In this document: positions 6,816 through 15,069 of the stretch, one piece after another
How the letters are laid out: each line of letters starts with the position of its first letter
Numbering within the stretch: the stretch's first letter is position 1
Source: Flavobacterium psychrophilum
GTDB lineage: Bacteria > Bacteroidota > Bacteroidia > Flavobacteriales > Flavobacteriaceae
DNA: 19,138 nucleotides
Direction of reading: 5' to 3'
Assembly (NCBI GenBank): GCA_022729635.1
Contig: DZAU01000018.1
Span: forward strand, 15,037 to 34,174
Notes under the pieces: generated by a model
Told to the model about the DNA's origin: nothing
Seen by the model: only the letters and a program-made list of their open reading frames with translations
Database searches by the model: none
Position numbers and translations under genes: made by a program

Positions 6816-9602
6816 CTACAACTTCTCTTTCAGATACTTCCCGGTAACCGATTTTTTGTTTTTTATGATTTCTTCTGGAGTTCCTTCGGCGAGTAATTGC
6901 CCGCCATTTTCGCCACCTTCGGGACCTAAATCAATAATCCAGTCGGCACATTTTATCAAATCCAGATTGTGTTCAATCACCAAAATCGAATGTCCTTTAT
7001 CAATTAAAGCATCAAACGAAGCCAAGAGTTTCTTGATGTCGTGAAAATGTAATCCAGTTGTGGGCTCGTCAAATACAAAAAGTGCTTTTTCTTTTGTGGC
7101 TCCTTTGACCAAGAAAGACGCCAGTTTGATACGTTGGGCTTCACCACCAGAAAGAGTTGAAGAGGATTGTCCCAATTGTACATAACCCAAACCAACATCT
7201 TGCAAGGGTTGCAGTTTTTGAGTGATTTTGGTTTGTTTATTGGCAGTAAAAAAAGCAATCGAATCATCAACAGTCATCGTCAGAATGTCGTGAATGTTCT
7301 TGCTGTCGAAAGTGACTTCCAAAACTTCTTTCTTGAATCGTTTGCCGTTGCAGGTTTCGCAATGCAATTGAACGTCAGCCATAAAAACCATTTCGACGTT
7401 GATAGTTCCTTCTCCTTTGCAGGTTTCGCATCTTCCGCCATCAACATTAAACGAAAAATGCTTGGCTTGATAACCCCGAATTTTCGAAAGTTTTTCTTTG
7501 GCAAACAATTCCCTGATGTCGTCATACGCTTTGATATAAGTCACAGGATTCGAACGGGAACTTCGCCCAATCGGGTTTTGATCTACATATTCGATATGTT
7601 GAATTTTGTGGTAATAGCCACGCATTTCGGTAAATTGCCCTGCTTTTTCACCAATGCCATCTAACTTTTTTTGCATTGCCGGAAACAGGATTTTCTTGAC
7701 CAATGTACTTTTTCCGCTTCCAGAAACTCCGGTAATCACAGTCAAGCATTCCAAAGGAAATTTGACATCGATATTTTGTAAATTATTTTCTCTTGCGCCA
7801 AGAATCTCAATGTAATTATTCCATTTTCTGCGAATTCGTGGTGTTTTAATTTCCAGTTCTCCGTTGAGATATTTCGCTGTCAATGAAGTTGATTTCAAGA
7901 TTTCGTCGAAAGTTCCTTGAGCAACCAATTCACCACCAAAAGTTCCCGCTTCTGGACCAATATCTATAATCATATCGGCGGCTTTCATAATATCTTCGTC
8001 GTGTTCGACCACGATAACAGTATTGCCCAAATCCCGTAAAGATTGCAAAACTTTGATTAAACGTTCGGTGTCTTTTGGATGTAAACCAATACTCGGTTCG
8101 TCCAAAATATACATTGAACCCACCAAGCTGCTTCCAAGTGAAGTCGCCAAGTTAATACGTTGGGATTCGCCACCAGAAAGTGTTGCCGAGTTTCTATTTA
8201 AAGTCAGATAATCTAAACCCACTTCGGTCAAAAATGATAAACGGTTGTTGATTTCCAATAATAATCGTTTGGCAATTTGCTTTTCATACGAATCCAAATC
8301 GATGTTTTTGAAAAAAGTGACCAAATGTTTAATCGGTAAATCAACTAAATCCGAAACCGTTTTGGAATTAATTTTCACATAAGAAGCTTCAACTCGCAAG
8401 CGTTTTCCTTTGCAGGAATGGCATTTGGTTTTTCCGCGATAACGTGAAAGCATAACTCGATTTTGGATTTTATAATTTTTATCCTCCAATTCCTTGAAGA
8501 ACGCATTCAAACCTTGAAAATAGCTGTTTCCTTTCCAAATCAAATCTTTTTGTTCCTCCGTTAATTGGTAAAATGGTTTGTGAATGGGGAAATCAAATTT
8601 ATAGGCATTGTTTACCAATTCGTCCCGAAACCAGCCCATACTTTCGCCACGCCAAGGATAAATGGCATTTTCAAAAATGGATAAAGAAGTATTTGGAACA
8701 ACCAATTCTTCGTCAATTCCGATGATATTTCCGTAGCCTTCACAAACCGGACAAGCACCATAAGGATTATTAAAACTGAACAAATGAACATTCGGTTCCA
8801 AGAAAGTGATGCCGTCCAATTCGAAATTATTGCTGTACGAAAAGCGTTTATCGGTATTTAATTCCTGCAAATGGCAAATTCCTTTTCCTTCATAAAAAGC
8901 AGTTTGCACCGCATCGGCAAGGCGATTATAGAATTCTTCTTCGTCTTTGACCACGATTCGGTCAATAATAAGAAGAATGTCTTTGTTGTCCAATGTATGA
9001 CCATCAATTTGGTCTAAACGAACGGTTTCATTATTGACCAATATTCTGGAAAATCCCTGATTGAGCAAGGCTTTCAGTTTGTTTTCTAAAGCTCTTCCAT
9101 TTTCCAGATGAATAGGAGCGAGGAGCAACCATTTGCTGTCAATTCCTAATTTTTTTACGTCAGTGATGACATCCGAAACTGTATTTTTTTTCACTTCTTG
9201 ACCTGAAACGGGAGAAAAAGTTCTGCCAACTCGGGCAAATAATAATTTGATGTAATCATAAATTTCGGTTGAAGTTCCTATTGTAGAACGGGCATTCGTC
9301 GTATTTACTTTTTGTTCAATGGCGATTGCCGGTGCAATTCCTTTGATGTATTCTACTTTTGGTTTGTCCAGTCTTCCAAGGAATTGTCGTGCATAAGAAG
9401 ACAAACTTTCCACATAACGGCGTTGTCCTTCGGCATACAAAGTATCGAAAGCTAAGCTTGATTTTCCGGAACCCGAAAGCCCGGTAATCACCACTAATTT
9501 ATTCCTTGGAATCGCCACGTCCACATTTTTTAAATTGTGAACTTGAGCTCCTTTGATGATAATATTCTTTTTTGGATCTAATGTAGAAAAGTCAATTGGC
9601 AT
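6816..9602 (-). CDS. UvrA paralog (second excinuclease ABC subunit A)
   Basis: A 928-residue complete UvrA-family ATPase, different in sequence from the copy at 1-2852. Visible: Walker A GLSGSGKS at 41-48, the UvrB-binding/signature region between about 130 and 250 (so not the short class that lacks it), ABC signature LSGGESQRI near 475, second Walker [10 protein letters not shown] near 624, zinc module CETC near 723 and CETC near 746, second LSGGEAQRI near 816, Walker [11 protein letters not shown] near 840. The first zinc site keeps only CPVC near 282; its partner pair is absent ([13 protein letters not shown]). CHSC near 391 is kept. Many Bacteroidota carry two UvrA genes; whether this one works with UvrB or in another process is not shown here. 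A TACTTTTG box lies upstream. Confidence 0.95.
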   Translation of the reverse strand: MPIDFSTLDPKKNIIIKGAQVHNLKNVDVAIPRNKLVVITGLSGSGKSSLAFDTLYAEGQRRYVESLSSYARQFLGRLDKPKVEYIKGIAPAIAIEQKVNTTNARSTIGTSTEIYDYIKLLFARVGRTFSPVSGQEVKKNTVSDVITDVKKLGIDSKWLLLAPIHLENGRALENKLKALLNQGFSRILVNNETVRLDQIDGHTLDNKDILLIIDRIVVKDEEEFYNRLADAVQTAFYEGKGICHLQELNTDKRFSYSNNFELDGITFLEPNVHLFSFNNPYGACPVCEGYGNIIGIDEELVVPNTSLSIFENAIYPWRGESMGWFRDELVNNAYKFDFPIHKPFYQLTEEQKDLIWKGNSYFQGLNAFFKELEDKNYKIQNRVMLSRYRGKTKCHSCKGKRLRVEASYVKINSKTVSDLVDLPIKHLVTFFKNIDLDSYEKQIAKRLLLEINNRLSFLTEVGLDYLTLNRNSATLSGGESQRINLATSLGSSLVGSMYILDEPSIGLHPKDTERLIKVLQSLRDLGNTVIVVEHDEDIMKAADMIIDIGPEAGTFGGELVAQGTFDEILKSTSLTAKYLNGELEIKTPRIRRKWNNYIEILGARENNLQNIDVKFPLECLTVITGVSGSGKSTLVKKILFPAMQKKLDGIGEKAGQFTEMRGYYHKIQHIEYVDQNPIGRSSRSNPVTYIKAYDDIRELFAKEKLSKIRGYQAKHFSFNVDGGRCETCKGEGTINVEMVFMADVQLHCETCNGKRFKKEVLEVTFDSKNIHDILTMTVDDSIAFFTANKQTKITQKLQPLQDVGLGYVQLGQSSSTLSGGEAQRIKLASFLVKGATKEKALFVFDEPTTGLHFHDIKKLLASFDALIDKGHSILVIEHNLDLIKCADWIIDLGPEGGENGGQLLAEGTPEEIIKNKKSVTGKYLKEKL

Positions 9603-9944
9603 ACAAAAATTGGATTTTCACAAAAGTAATCAATTTTAAAATGAGAATTGGGAATGGATGAATCACAATTTTCTTATATAGTGGTAGATTTTCCAATCTT
9701 AGCAACAAAAATATTTTTCGTGATTTTGGGGATTGTAAAACGGAGTTATCAGTAAAAAAAGTATGCAGTTGACTTGGTTTTATTTTATTTTTAAGTTAAT
9801 TTTAATGGTTTTACTTGTTTCTTAAGATAATTATTTGTTAAATTTGACCAATAATCACTCACAAAAAATCATTAGCCTATTATATAGAACTACTTTTTAG
9901 AGAAATTGCTCCAAATTTTATTAAAAAAACTAAAAGGTATTACT
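9603..9944. promoter_or_regulatory. Divergent intergenic region between uvrA paralog and ECF sigma gene
   Basis: This 342-bp AT-rich gap has no plausible gene. Leftward, TACTTTTG (minus strand, 9628-9621) fits the -7 consensus 18 nt before the uvrA paralog ATG. Rightward, TTG (9815-9817), 21 nt, then TAAATTTG (9839-9846) fits a promoter for the sigma gene, leaving an untranslated leader of about 90 nt. No hairpin, repeat or operator stood out between 9640 and 9810. Confidence 0.5.
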
Positions 9945-10529
9945 ATGGCTAATGTACAACTTCCAGATGCTTTATTGGTAAAAAACTATGTTGATGGCGA
10001 TGAAAACGCTTTGACAATTTTAATCAATAGACACCAATCGAAAATATTTGGCTTTATATATTCAAAAATATCAGATAGAGATATTTCGAATGATATTTTT
10101 CAAGACACTTTCATTAAAGTAATCAAAACTTTAAAATCAAAATCCTATAACGAAGAAGGTAAATTCTTGCCTTGGGTGATGCGAATTGCCCATAATCTTA
10201 TTATAGACCATTATCGAAGGAACAAAAAAATGCCAATGTTCAGAGAAACAGAGGAGTTTTCTATTTTTTCGATTATGTCTGATGATTCCCTTACGATAGA
10301 AAATAAAATGATTAGTAATCAGATCGAAGTTGATTTAAAAAAACTCATCGAAGAACTCCCATCAGACCAAAAAGAAGTGCTGATTATGCGAATGTATCAG
10401 GATATGAGTTTTAAGGAAATTTCAGAAGTAACAGGTGTTAGCATCAATACAGCTCTTGGCAGAATGCGTTATGCTTTGATGAATATGAGAAAAGTTATCG
10501 ACAAACATCAAATTGTTTTAACGAATTGA
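9945..10529 (+). CDS. ECF-type RNA polymerase sigma factor
   Basis: 194 residues from ATG 9945; the in-frame upstream start (9906) is less likely because MANVQLPDALLVKNYVDGDENAL matches the usual ECF N-terminus. Sigma-70 region 2 spans about 21-95 (LINRHQSKIFGFIYSKI ... DIFQDTFIKVI ... FLPWVMRIAHNLIIDHYRR). Region 4 spans about 131-185 (IEELPSDQKEVLIMRMYQDMSFKEISEVTGVSINTALGRMRYAL), ending in the -35-recognising HTH. No anti-sigma factor gene adjoins it, unlike many SigE/FecI-type loci. A 47-codon ORF follows 54 bp downstream and may be co-transcribed, with a strong terminator after it. The regulon is unknown. Confidence 0.93.
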   Translation: MANVQLPDALLVKNYVDGDENALTILINRHQSKIFGFIYSKISDRDISNDIFQDTFIKVIKTLKSKSYNEEGKFLPWVMRIAHNLIIDHYRRNKKMPMFRETEEFSIFSIMSDDSLTIENKMISNQIEVDLKKLIEELPSDQKEVLIMRMYQDMSFKEISEVTGVSINTALGRMRYALMNMRKVIDKHQIVLTN

Positions 10530-10583
10530 TACTATATTGAAAATTATTGCGTTGTAATAAAAAATAACAAACTTTATTACTAT

Positions 10584-10727
10584 ATGGCAAAAATTTACTC
10601 TAAAAAAACAGTAGCAATTCCTACAATGAAACCCAAAAAAGAAATAGTTTCTTTTTTATTAAATTACTCAAAAGCGTTGAGCATAATTAAAGGTAATACA
10701 ATGAGTTTCGAAATTATGGCTAATTAG
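10584..10727 (+). CDS. Small basic protein downstream of the ECF sigma gene (47 residues)
   Basis: Begins MAKIYSKKTVAIPTMKPKKE and ends SFEIMAN, with a leucine/isoleucine-rich middle (IVSFLLNYSKALSIIKG). The Lys-rich N-terminus and amphipathic centre look protein-like rather than random. It sits 54 bp after the sigma gene, has no separate promoter that I can see, and is followed within 4 bp by a terminator. I believe similar short proteins occur beside sigma factors in Flavobacterium but cannot verify it. It could be a sigma accessory or simply a leader-like ORF. Confidence 0.6.
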   Translation: MAKIYSKKTVAIPTMKPKKEIVSFLLNYSKALSIIKGNTMSFEIMAN

Positions 10728-10730
10728 AAA

Positions 10731-10760
10731 AACATCCCGAAAATCATCGGGATGTTTTTG
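10731..10760. terminator. Bidirectional rho-independent terminator
   Basis: AACATCCCGA (10731-10740), loop AAATCA, then TCGGGATGTT (10747-10756) and TTTTTG: a perfect 10-bp stem with T-tail on the plus strand, and an A-run on the left serving as T-tail for the minus strand. It ends the sigma/small-ORF transcript. The last codons and stop of the endonuclease III gene lie inside it. Confidence 0.9.
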
Positions 10761-11403
10761 TATAATACGCTGATAAAACTGATTTTCTACCAATGGTTTT
10801 GGTAATAATATCCTTCTCTAAATCCCAACCTCGAGCCGGAGAATATTCACGACCGTACCAAATCATTTGCAGGTGCAAATCATTCCAAGTTTCTATTGGA
10901 AAAATTCGTTTGGCATCTTTTTCGGTTTCAACTACATTTTTCCCACTGGATAAATTCCATCGATGCATCAATCGGTGAATATGAGTGTCAACAGGAAAAG
11001 CGGGAAATCCAAAAGCTTGCGACATTACAACACTAGCTGTTTTATGTCCAACGGCTGGTAATTCTTCTAAACTTTCAAAACTCTGCGGTACTTTTCCCTC
11101 GTGTTTTTCAATCAAAATATGCGACAAACCGTGAATGCCTTTCGACTTCATTGGCGATAAGCCGCAAGGTCTAATGATTTCAGCAATTTCCTCGACAGAC
11201 ATTTTTATCATATTATACGGATTATCAGCCTTCGCAAAAAGTATTGGAGTGATTTGATTGACACGAACATCCGTGCATTGAGCCGAAAGCAACACCGCAA
11301 TCAGCAAAGTATAAGGATCTTTGTGATTTAGCGGAATAGGAACCTCAGGGTACAATTTTTTTAACGTATTTATAACGAATGTTGCTCGTTCTTGTTTGGT
11401 CAT
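10744..11403 (-). CDS. nth: Endonuclease III family DNA glycosylase/AP lyase lacking the 4Fe-4S cluster
   Basis: Base-excision repair enzyme that removes oxidised pyrimidines and nicks at abasic sites. Length 219 residues. The helix-hairpin-helix LPAVGHKTASV holds the catalytic Lys121, and VDTHIHR supplies Asp139; LLSAQCTDVRVN near 39-50 is a typical family segment. The C-terminus, where E. coli Nth has four cluster cysteines (C-x6-C-x2-C-x5-C), reads YGREYSPARGWDLEKDIITKTIGRKS with no cysteine at all; only Cys43 and Cys80 exist in the protein. The catalytic pair is intact, so activity is plausible without a cluster. The final codons overlap the shared terminator hairpin. It is divergent from bcp. 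Confidence 0.9.
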   Translation of the reverse strand: MTKQERATFVINTLKKLYPEVPIPLNHKDPYTLLIAVLLSAQCTDVRVNQITPILFAKADNPYNMIKMSVEEIAEIIRPCGLSPMKSKGIHGLSHILIEKHEGKVPQSFESLEELPAVGHKTASVVMSQAFGFPAFPVDTHIHRLMHRWNLSSGKNVVETEKDAKRIFPIETWNDLHLQMIWYGREYSPARGWDLEKDIITKTIGRKSVLSAYYTKTSR

Positions 11404-11418
11404 TTTTCATTAAATTTG
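11392..11418 (+). promoter_or_regulatory. Possible promoter toward bcp
   Basis: TTG (11392-11394), 16 nt, TAAATTTG (11411-11418). The -7 box fits well but the spacing is short, and the start codon at 11622 would be about 200 nt away, with the repeat-like element in the leader. Confidence 0.3.
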
Positions 11419-11449
11419 AGTCGTAAAATTACAGTAATTTTTATTATGT

Positions 11450-11590
11450 GCCTAATCCAGCTTTCCGTTTCAACTCCTCATTTTTGCAGCTTTTTTTCTA
11501 AGCAATACCAAGAGCTTCCTTTGGTCGCTTTGCTATTTCAAGAAAAAATCAGCTTCAAAAACTGCGGGGTTTCCACTGCAATCTGGGGCA
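11450..11590. repeat. Putative degenerate dispersed intergenic element
   Basis: The stretch begins GCCTAATCCAGCTTTCCG and ends TTTCCACTGCAATCTGGGGC. The two ends are imperfect inverted versions of each other (GCC..ATCCAGC..TCC against GGA..GCAATCTGGGGC). Sequences with these ends are, from memory, recurrent intergenic elements in Flavobacterium. It is followed by degenerate short repeats of the form CCTAAC/CACCCAA (11592-11618) up to the bcp start. A 77-codon frame through it does not look like a real protein. Confidence 0.45.
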
Positions 11591-11621
11591 AACCTAATAA
11601 CCTAACACCCAACACCCAATT

Positions 11622-12074
11622 ATGACAACATTAAAAAAAGGCGACAAAGCTCCCAGTTTTTCGGGAATTGACCAAGACGGAAATCCACATAAATTAGCTG
11701 ATTACAACGGAAAAAAATTAGTGGTTTTCTTTTATCCAAAAGCAAACACACCAGGTTGTACCGCCGAAGCTTGTGATTTAAGAGATAATTTTGAGCGTTT
11801 TCAAGCCAATAATTACGAGATTTTAGGAGTGAGCGCTGATGCTGTTAAAGCCCAAGCTAAATTCAAGGAAAAATACAATTTCCCTTTTCCTTTATTGGCT
11901 GATGAGGATAAATCTGTAATTCAGGCGTTTGGAGTTTGGGGTCCGAAAAAATTTATGGGAAGAAAATATGATGGTATTCACAGAACTACTTTTGTAATTG
12001 ATGAAAATGGGATTATTGATGAGGTTATTTCGGAAGTGAAAACAAAGGCTCATGCTAATCAAATATTGAAGTAA
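11622..12074 (+). CDS. bcp: Bcp/PrxQ-type thioredoxin-dependent peroxiredoxin
   Basis: Reduces hydrogen peroxide and organic hydroperoxides using thioredoxin-like donors in the cytoplasm. 150 residues, the usual size. The thioredoxin fold starts with LKKGDKAPSFSG. The active-site TPGCTAEACDLRD has peroxidatic Cys46 and resolving Cys51 five residues later, the 2-Cys BCP pattern. FGVWGPKKFMGRKYDGIHRTTFVID matches the conserved C-terminal half. No signal peptide is present. It is divergent from the endonuclease III gene, and a hairpin terminator follows the stop. Confidence 0.95.
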   Translation: MTTLKKGDKAPSFSGIDQDGNPHKLADYNGKKLVVFFYPKANTPGCTAEACDLRDNFERFQANNYEILGVSADAVKAQAKFKEKYNFPFPLLADEDKSVIQAFGVWGPKKFMGRKYDGIHRTTFVIDENGIIDEVISEVKTKAHANQILK

Positions 12075-12091
12075 GTTTTATTTCAAAAATG

Positions 12092-12125
12092 AAAGCCAAG
12101 AAAAAAATATTTTCTTGGCTTTTAT
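12092..12125. terminator. Hairpin terminator between bcp and the 486-residue gene
   Basis: AAAGCCAAGAAA (12092-12103) and TTTCTTGGCTTT (12111-12122) pair perfectly; A-rich and T-rich flanks make it usable from both strands by the convergent genes. Confidence 0.8.
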
Positions 12126-12144
12126 ATATAAATCTCAAACTAAA

Positions 12145-13605
12145 TTAATTGCTTTTCTCAAGTATTTGGGTGGCTTCATATCCAAAAAGTTCTTGTCTTT
12201 TTATTATTTCTGCCACACCGGAAGGTAACATTGATTCCCATCCTGGTCTATTTTCACTAATCATTTTCAGTACTTCACGTGAGAAAACCTCTAGATTCTC
12301 AGGATTGTAGTTTTCAATATCAACCACTTTCCCATTGAATTTGAAAAACTTATATAATTCCTTCATTCGAGGATGCACTTTTAAAGTCTCTGAATTCATC
12401 ATATCTCCATTTTCGTCAAGCATTGGATACAAGTACACTTTCATATCTCGATAGAATAATTTTCCGAATGCTTCCAGAATTCCACCGCTTAAATGACGAT
12501 AGTATTTTTCGTCAAAAATATCAACTAAATTATTTACGCCCATTGCCAATCCCATTCTAGCTTTGGTATATTTTGCAAAATATTCGACAACTCTGTAATA
12601 TTCCTGAAAATTGGAAATCATTACTGTTTGCCCAAGTGAGCACAGTAATTCCGCTCGATCCATAAAGTCTCTCTCGTCAATTTCTCCATCGGAGCGTAAA
12701 TTTGACAAAGTGATTTCAAAAATAACCAAAGTGTTTTCAGGTTTGACTTTTTTCTCTTCGAGGAACATTTTTAATGATTCCTTATACATATCCATATTCA
12801 CTTTTGTCACCGGACGGAAACTTCCTCTTAAAGCAAGGATGTTTTTTTTGTATAAAATAGAAGCAGGAAGAATATTTTTACCTTCAGGATCAAAAATTAC
12901 AGCATCGGTCATTCCGTTTTTAACTAATTGTAAGCTCATCAAACGATTGTCAACTTCAGCAAAACGTAGTCCTGAGAAATTGATAGTGTCTATTTCGAGT
13001 TGGTCTTTATCTAAATGATCATAAAGATAACGCAACAATCGTTTTGGGTCATTGTATTTATAAAAAGCTCCATAAATAAGATTTACTCCAAGAATTCCGA
13101 GGGTTTCTTGTTGCAGGCGAACATCGGTTTCCTTGAAACGGATGTGTAAAATAATTTCGTTGTATTCTTCTTCGGGTTCAATTTGGAATCTTATACCAAC
13201 CCATCCGTGGCCTTTAAATTGTTTGGCAAAATCAATAGTGGAAACGGTATTGGCATAACTAAAAAACAATTTATTGGGATGAGTTTTTCTGTTTAAACGG
13301 GTTTCCATTAAACCCGCTTCATGGGAAAGCATTTTTTTTAGACGACTTTCCGTCACATATCGACCATCGACTTCCCTACCATAAATAGAATCGCTAAAGT
13401 CTTTATCATAAGCAGACATTGCCTTTGCTATTGTTCCTGATGAACCTCCAGCTCTAAAAAAATGTCTAACCGTTTCTTGTCCTGCACCAATTTCGGCAAA
13501 AACACCATAAATATTTTCGTTCAAATTAATACGAAGTGCTTTGTCTTTTAAAGATGGAACTTGTGCGATGGCTTTATCGCCTTTCAATATTATATTTTTA
13601 TCCAT
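12145..13605 (-). CDS. Conserved 486-residue protein of unknown function
   Basis: The start MDKNIILKGDKAIAQVPSLK and the segment IYGVFAEIGAGQETVRHFF (about 32-50) are recognisable as a conserved family in Bacteroidota and other phyla. Database names for it, such as nicotinate-nucleotide adenylyltransferase or TonB-dependent receptor, are in my view transferred labels: there is no (H/T)xGH nucleotidyltransferase motif, signal peptide or TonB plug here. The protein is soluble, mixed alpha/beta, rich in charged residues, with no membrane segment. GAGQETVRHFFRAGGSSGTI could be a phosphate- or nucleotide-binding loop, but this is a guess. Its -7 box TAACTTTG lies 26 nt upstream, divergent from the MBL-fold gene. 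Confidence 0.85.
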   Translation of the reverse strand: MDKNIILKGDKAIAQVPSLKDKALRINLNENIYGVFAEIGAGQETVRHFFRAGGSSGTIAKAMSAYDKDFSDSIYGREVDGRYVTESRLKKMLSHEAGLMETRLNRKTHPNKLFFSYANTVSTIDFAKQFKGHGWVGIRFQIEPEEEYNEIILHIRFKETDVRLQQETLGILGVNLIYGAFYKYNDPKRLLRYLYDHLDKDQLEIDTINFSGLRFAEVDNRLMSLQLVKNGMTDAVIFDPEGKNILPASILYKKNILALRGSFRPVTKVNMDMYKESLKMFLEEKKVKPENTLVIFEITLSNLRSDGEIDERDFMDRAELLCSLGQTVMISNFQEYYRVVEYFAKYTKARMGLAMGVNNLVDIFDEKYYRHLSGGILEAFGKLFYRDMKVYLYPMLDENGDMMNSETLKVHPRMKELYKFFKFNGKVVDIENYNPENLEVFSREVLKMISENRPGWESMLPSGVAEIIKRQELFGYEATQILEKSN

Positions 13606-13630
13606 GTATATTAAATGGGCTAATTTGGTA

Positions 13631-13680
13631 CAAAGTTACTAAAACAGCTTTCAAATTAAAGAGAAATAGTGTTATTTTTG
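13631..13680. promoter_or_regulatory. Divergent -7 boxes between the 486-residue gene and the MBL-fold gene
   Basis: TAACTTTG on the minus strand (13638-13631) faces left; TATTTTTG on the plus strand (13673-13680) faces right, 27 nt before ATG 13708. Both fit TAnnTTTG. Convincing TTG boxes at the right spacing are not evident. Confidence 0.45.
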
Positions 13681-13707
13681 TAAACTAATTAGCAAAAACC
13701 GTGCTAG

Positions 13708-14472
13708 ATGAATGTATATTTTTTAGGAACTGGCACATCGCAGGGAATTCCTGTAATTGGGAGCAATCATTCTGTTTGTAAAAGCACTGATTTTAAGGAT
13801 AAAAGACTTCGGGTTTCGGCTTTGATTTCTTGGGAAAATTATTCTTACGTAATCGATTGCGGACCTGACTTTAGACAACAAATGTTAACTTCTAACTGTC
13901 AAAAAGTAGATGGCATTTTATTTACCCACGAACATTCTGATCACACTGCAGGTCTGGATGACATTCGTCCGTTTAATTTCAAGCAAGGCACGATGCCAAT
14001 TTATGCACATCAACGAGTAATTGAAAATCTGAAAAAACGATTTGACTATATTTTTGAAATTGAAAATAAATACCCCGGATCACCTTCAGTAAAAACGATT
14101 GAAGTGGTCAATAATCATCCTTTTCCAATAGGAAATAAAATGGCAATTCCCATCAACGTGATGCACGGAAATCTTCCAGTTTTTGGTTATCGAATTGATG
14201 ATTTTGCTTATTTGACAGATGTGAAGACTGTCGATAAAAGCGAAATGGATAAATTGAAAAATCTGAAAGTCCTGGTTGTAAATGCCTTGCGTGAAGAGCC
14301 TCACAACACGCATTTTAATTTACAAGAAGCATTGGATTTTATAGCATTGGTTAAACCTCAAAAAGCATATCTCACTCACATCAGTCACATTATGGGTTTC
14401 CATGAAGAAGTACAACAAAAATTGCCAAAAAACGTTTTTCTGGCTTATGACAATTTAGAAATTACCATTTAA
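13708..14472 (+). CDS. MBL-fold metallohydrolase, PhnP/RNase Z-like
   Basis: 254 residues. The N-terminal GTGTSQGIPVIG is the usual first strand and loop of PhnP- and RNase Z-like phosphodiesterases. THEHSDHTAGLDDIRPFN gives the HxHxDH zinc site (H74, H76, D78, H79). Further candidate ligands are His153 in NVMHGN, the Asp of AYLTDVK and the His residues of YLTHISHIMGFH. This subgroup hydrolyses phosphodiesters, for example cyclic ribose phosphates in PhnP, but no phosphonate genes are nearby, so the substrate is unknown. CKST occurs where PhnP-like proteins often carry further cysteines. It is followed 12 bp later by a membrane-anchored protein and is probably co-transcribed with it. Confidence 0.9.
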   Translation: MNVYFLGTGTSQGIPVIGSNHSVCKSTDFKDKRLRVSALISWENYSYVIDCGPDFRQQMLTSNCQKVDGILFTHEHSDHTAGLDDIRPFNFKQGTMPIYAHQRVIENLKKRFDYIFEIENKYPGSPSVKTIEVVNNHPFPIGNKMAIPINVMHGNLPVFGYRIDDFAYLTDVKTVDKSEMDKLKNLKVLVVNALREEPHNTHFNLQEALDFIALVKPQKAYLTHISHIMGFHEEVQQKLPKNVFLAYDNLEITI

Positions 14473-14484
14473 TATCATCTTAAA

Positions 14485-14985
14485 ATGAAAAAATCATTAT
14501 TGCTTTACCTCTTTATTCTTACTCTGCTTTTGAATGTTTTTACTTATATGTATTTCAGTAAAAACTTGGCTTTTGAAAAAGATAAAAACGTAAAAATGGA
14601 AGCAAAGTTGAAAAAAGAATTGGAAGTAGCAAACAATAATCTGGCTGATGCCAATTATTTTTCTTTGGAAAATAATGAAAACGCCCAGAATTATTTTAAT
14701 CCTGAGAATGCCACAAAAACGATTCAAATTGAGAAACTAATTCCTTTTGTAACCGAAAAATTAATGGATTTAAACACAAGTTCAAAAGGAAATCCATACA
14801 CTGGACAAGAACAAATTGGAACCAATAAATTTATTATCAACAAGGTAAAAATCTTAAATCATCGCTGGATTATTGCCGATTTTAGTGATGGTGAATATTG
14901 GGGAGAAGCCCTAATAAAATATTTTGTCAATGATGACGAAACGGTTTCTTTCGAGACATTTCAGTCGTTGTTGTACCAGAAATAG
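14485..14985 (+). CDS. Membrane-anchored protein of unknown function
   Basis: 166 residues. A single N-terminal hydrophobic helix (residues 4-25, LLLYLFILTLLLNVFTYMYF) acts as an uncleaved anchor. A short charged coiled-coil-like segment follows (about 30-57, KDKNVKMEAKLKKELEVANNN), then a C-terminal globular domain (KFIINKVKILNHRWIIADFSDGEYWGEALIKYF). I do not recognise a named domain. It is in an apparent operon with the MBL-fold hydrolase. The stop overlaps the start of the following hairpin. Confidence 0.8.
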   Translation: MKKSLLLYLFILTLLLNVFTYMYFSKNLAFEKDKNVKMEAKLKKELEVANNNLADANYFSLENNENAQNYFNPENATKTIQIEKLIPFVTEKLMDLNTSSKGNPYTGQEQIGTNKFIINKVKILNHRWIIADFSDGEYWGEALIKYFVNDDETVSFETFQSLLYQK

Positions 14986-15060
14986 TATTCAGTGGTCAGA
15001 ATTTTAGTGGTCAGTTGCTCACTAAATACTAAAAACTGACCACTAAAAATCTGAATACTG
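14984..15060. terminator. Long imperfect hairpin of the AGTATTCAG / AGTGGTCAG type
   Basis: AGTATTCAG (14984-14992) pairs with CTGAATACT (15051-15059), and ATTTTAGTGGTCAGTT (15001-15016) pairs with AACTGACCACTAAAAAT (15034-15050) with one bulge. The extra TGGTCAG unit on the left looks like a slipped duplicate. It sits exactly between convergent genes, so it probably works as a bidirectional terminator. It resembles 'CAGTATTCAGT' intergenic repeats I recall in Flavobacteriaceae. Confidence 0.7.
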
Positions 15061-15069
15061 CCTACTTTC

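Noticed and set aside
7167..7664. Plus-strand frames inside the two uvrA genes, the longest being 165-186 codons
   Set aside because: They lie fully antisense to intact UvrA coding sequence and show no domain-like pattern; long antisense frames are expected opposite AT-rich conserved genes.
11592..11618. CRISPR or telomere-like tandem array
   Set aside because: The units are too short, irregular and few, with no spacers; only a degenerate low-complexity leader.
11392..11625. 77-codon plus-strand frame before bcp
   Set aside because: It overlaps the nth start, the repeat-like element and the bcp start, and its composition is that of translated intergenic sequence.
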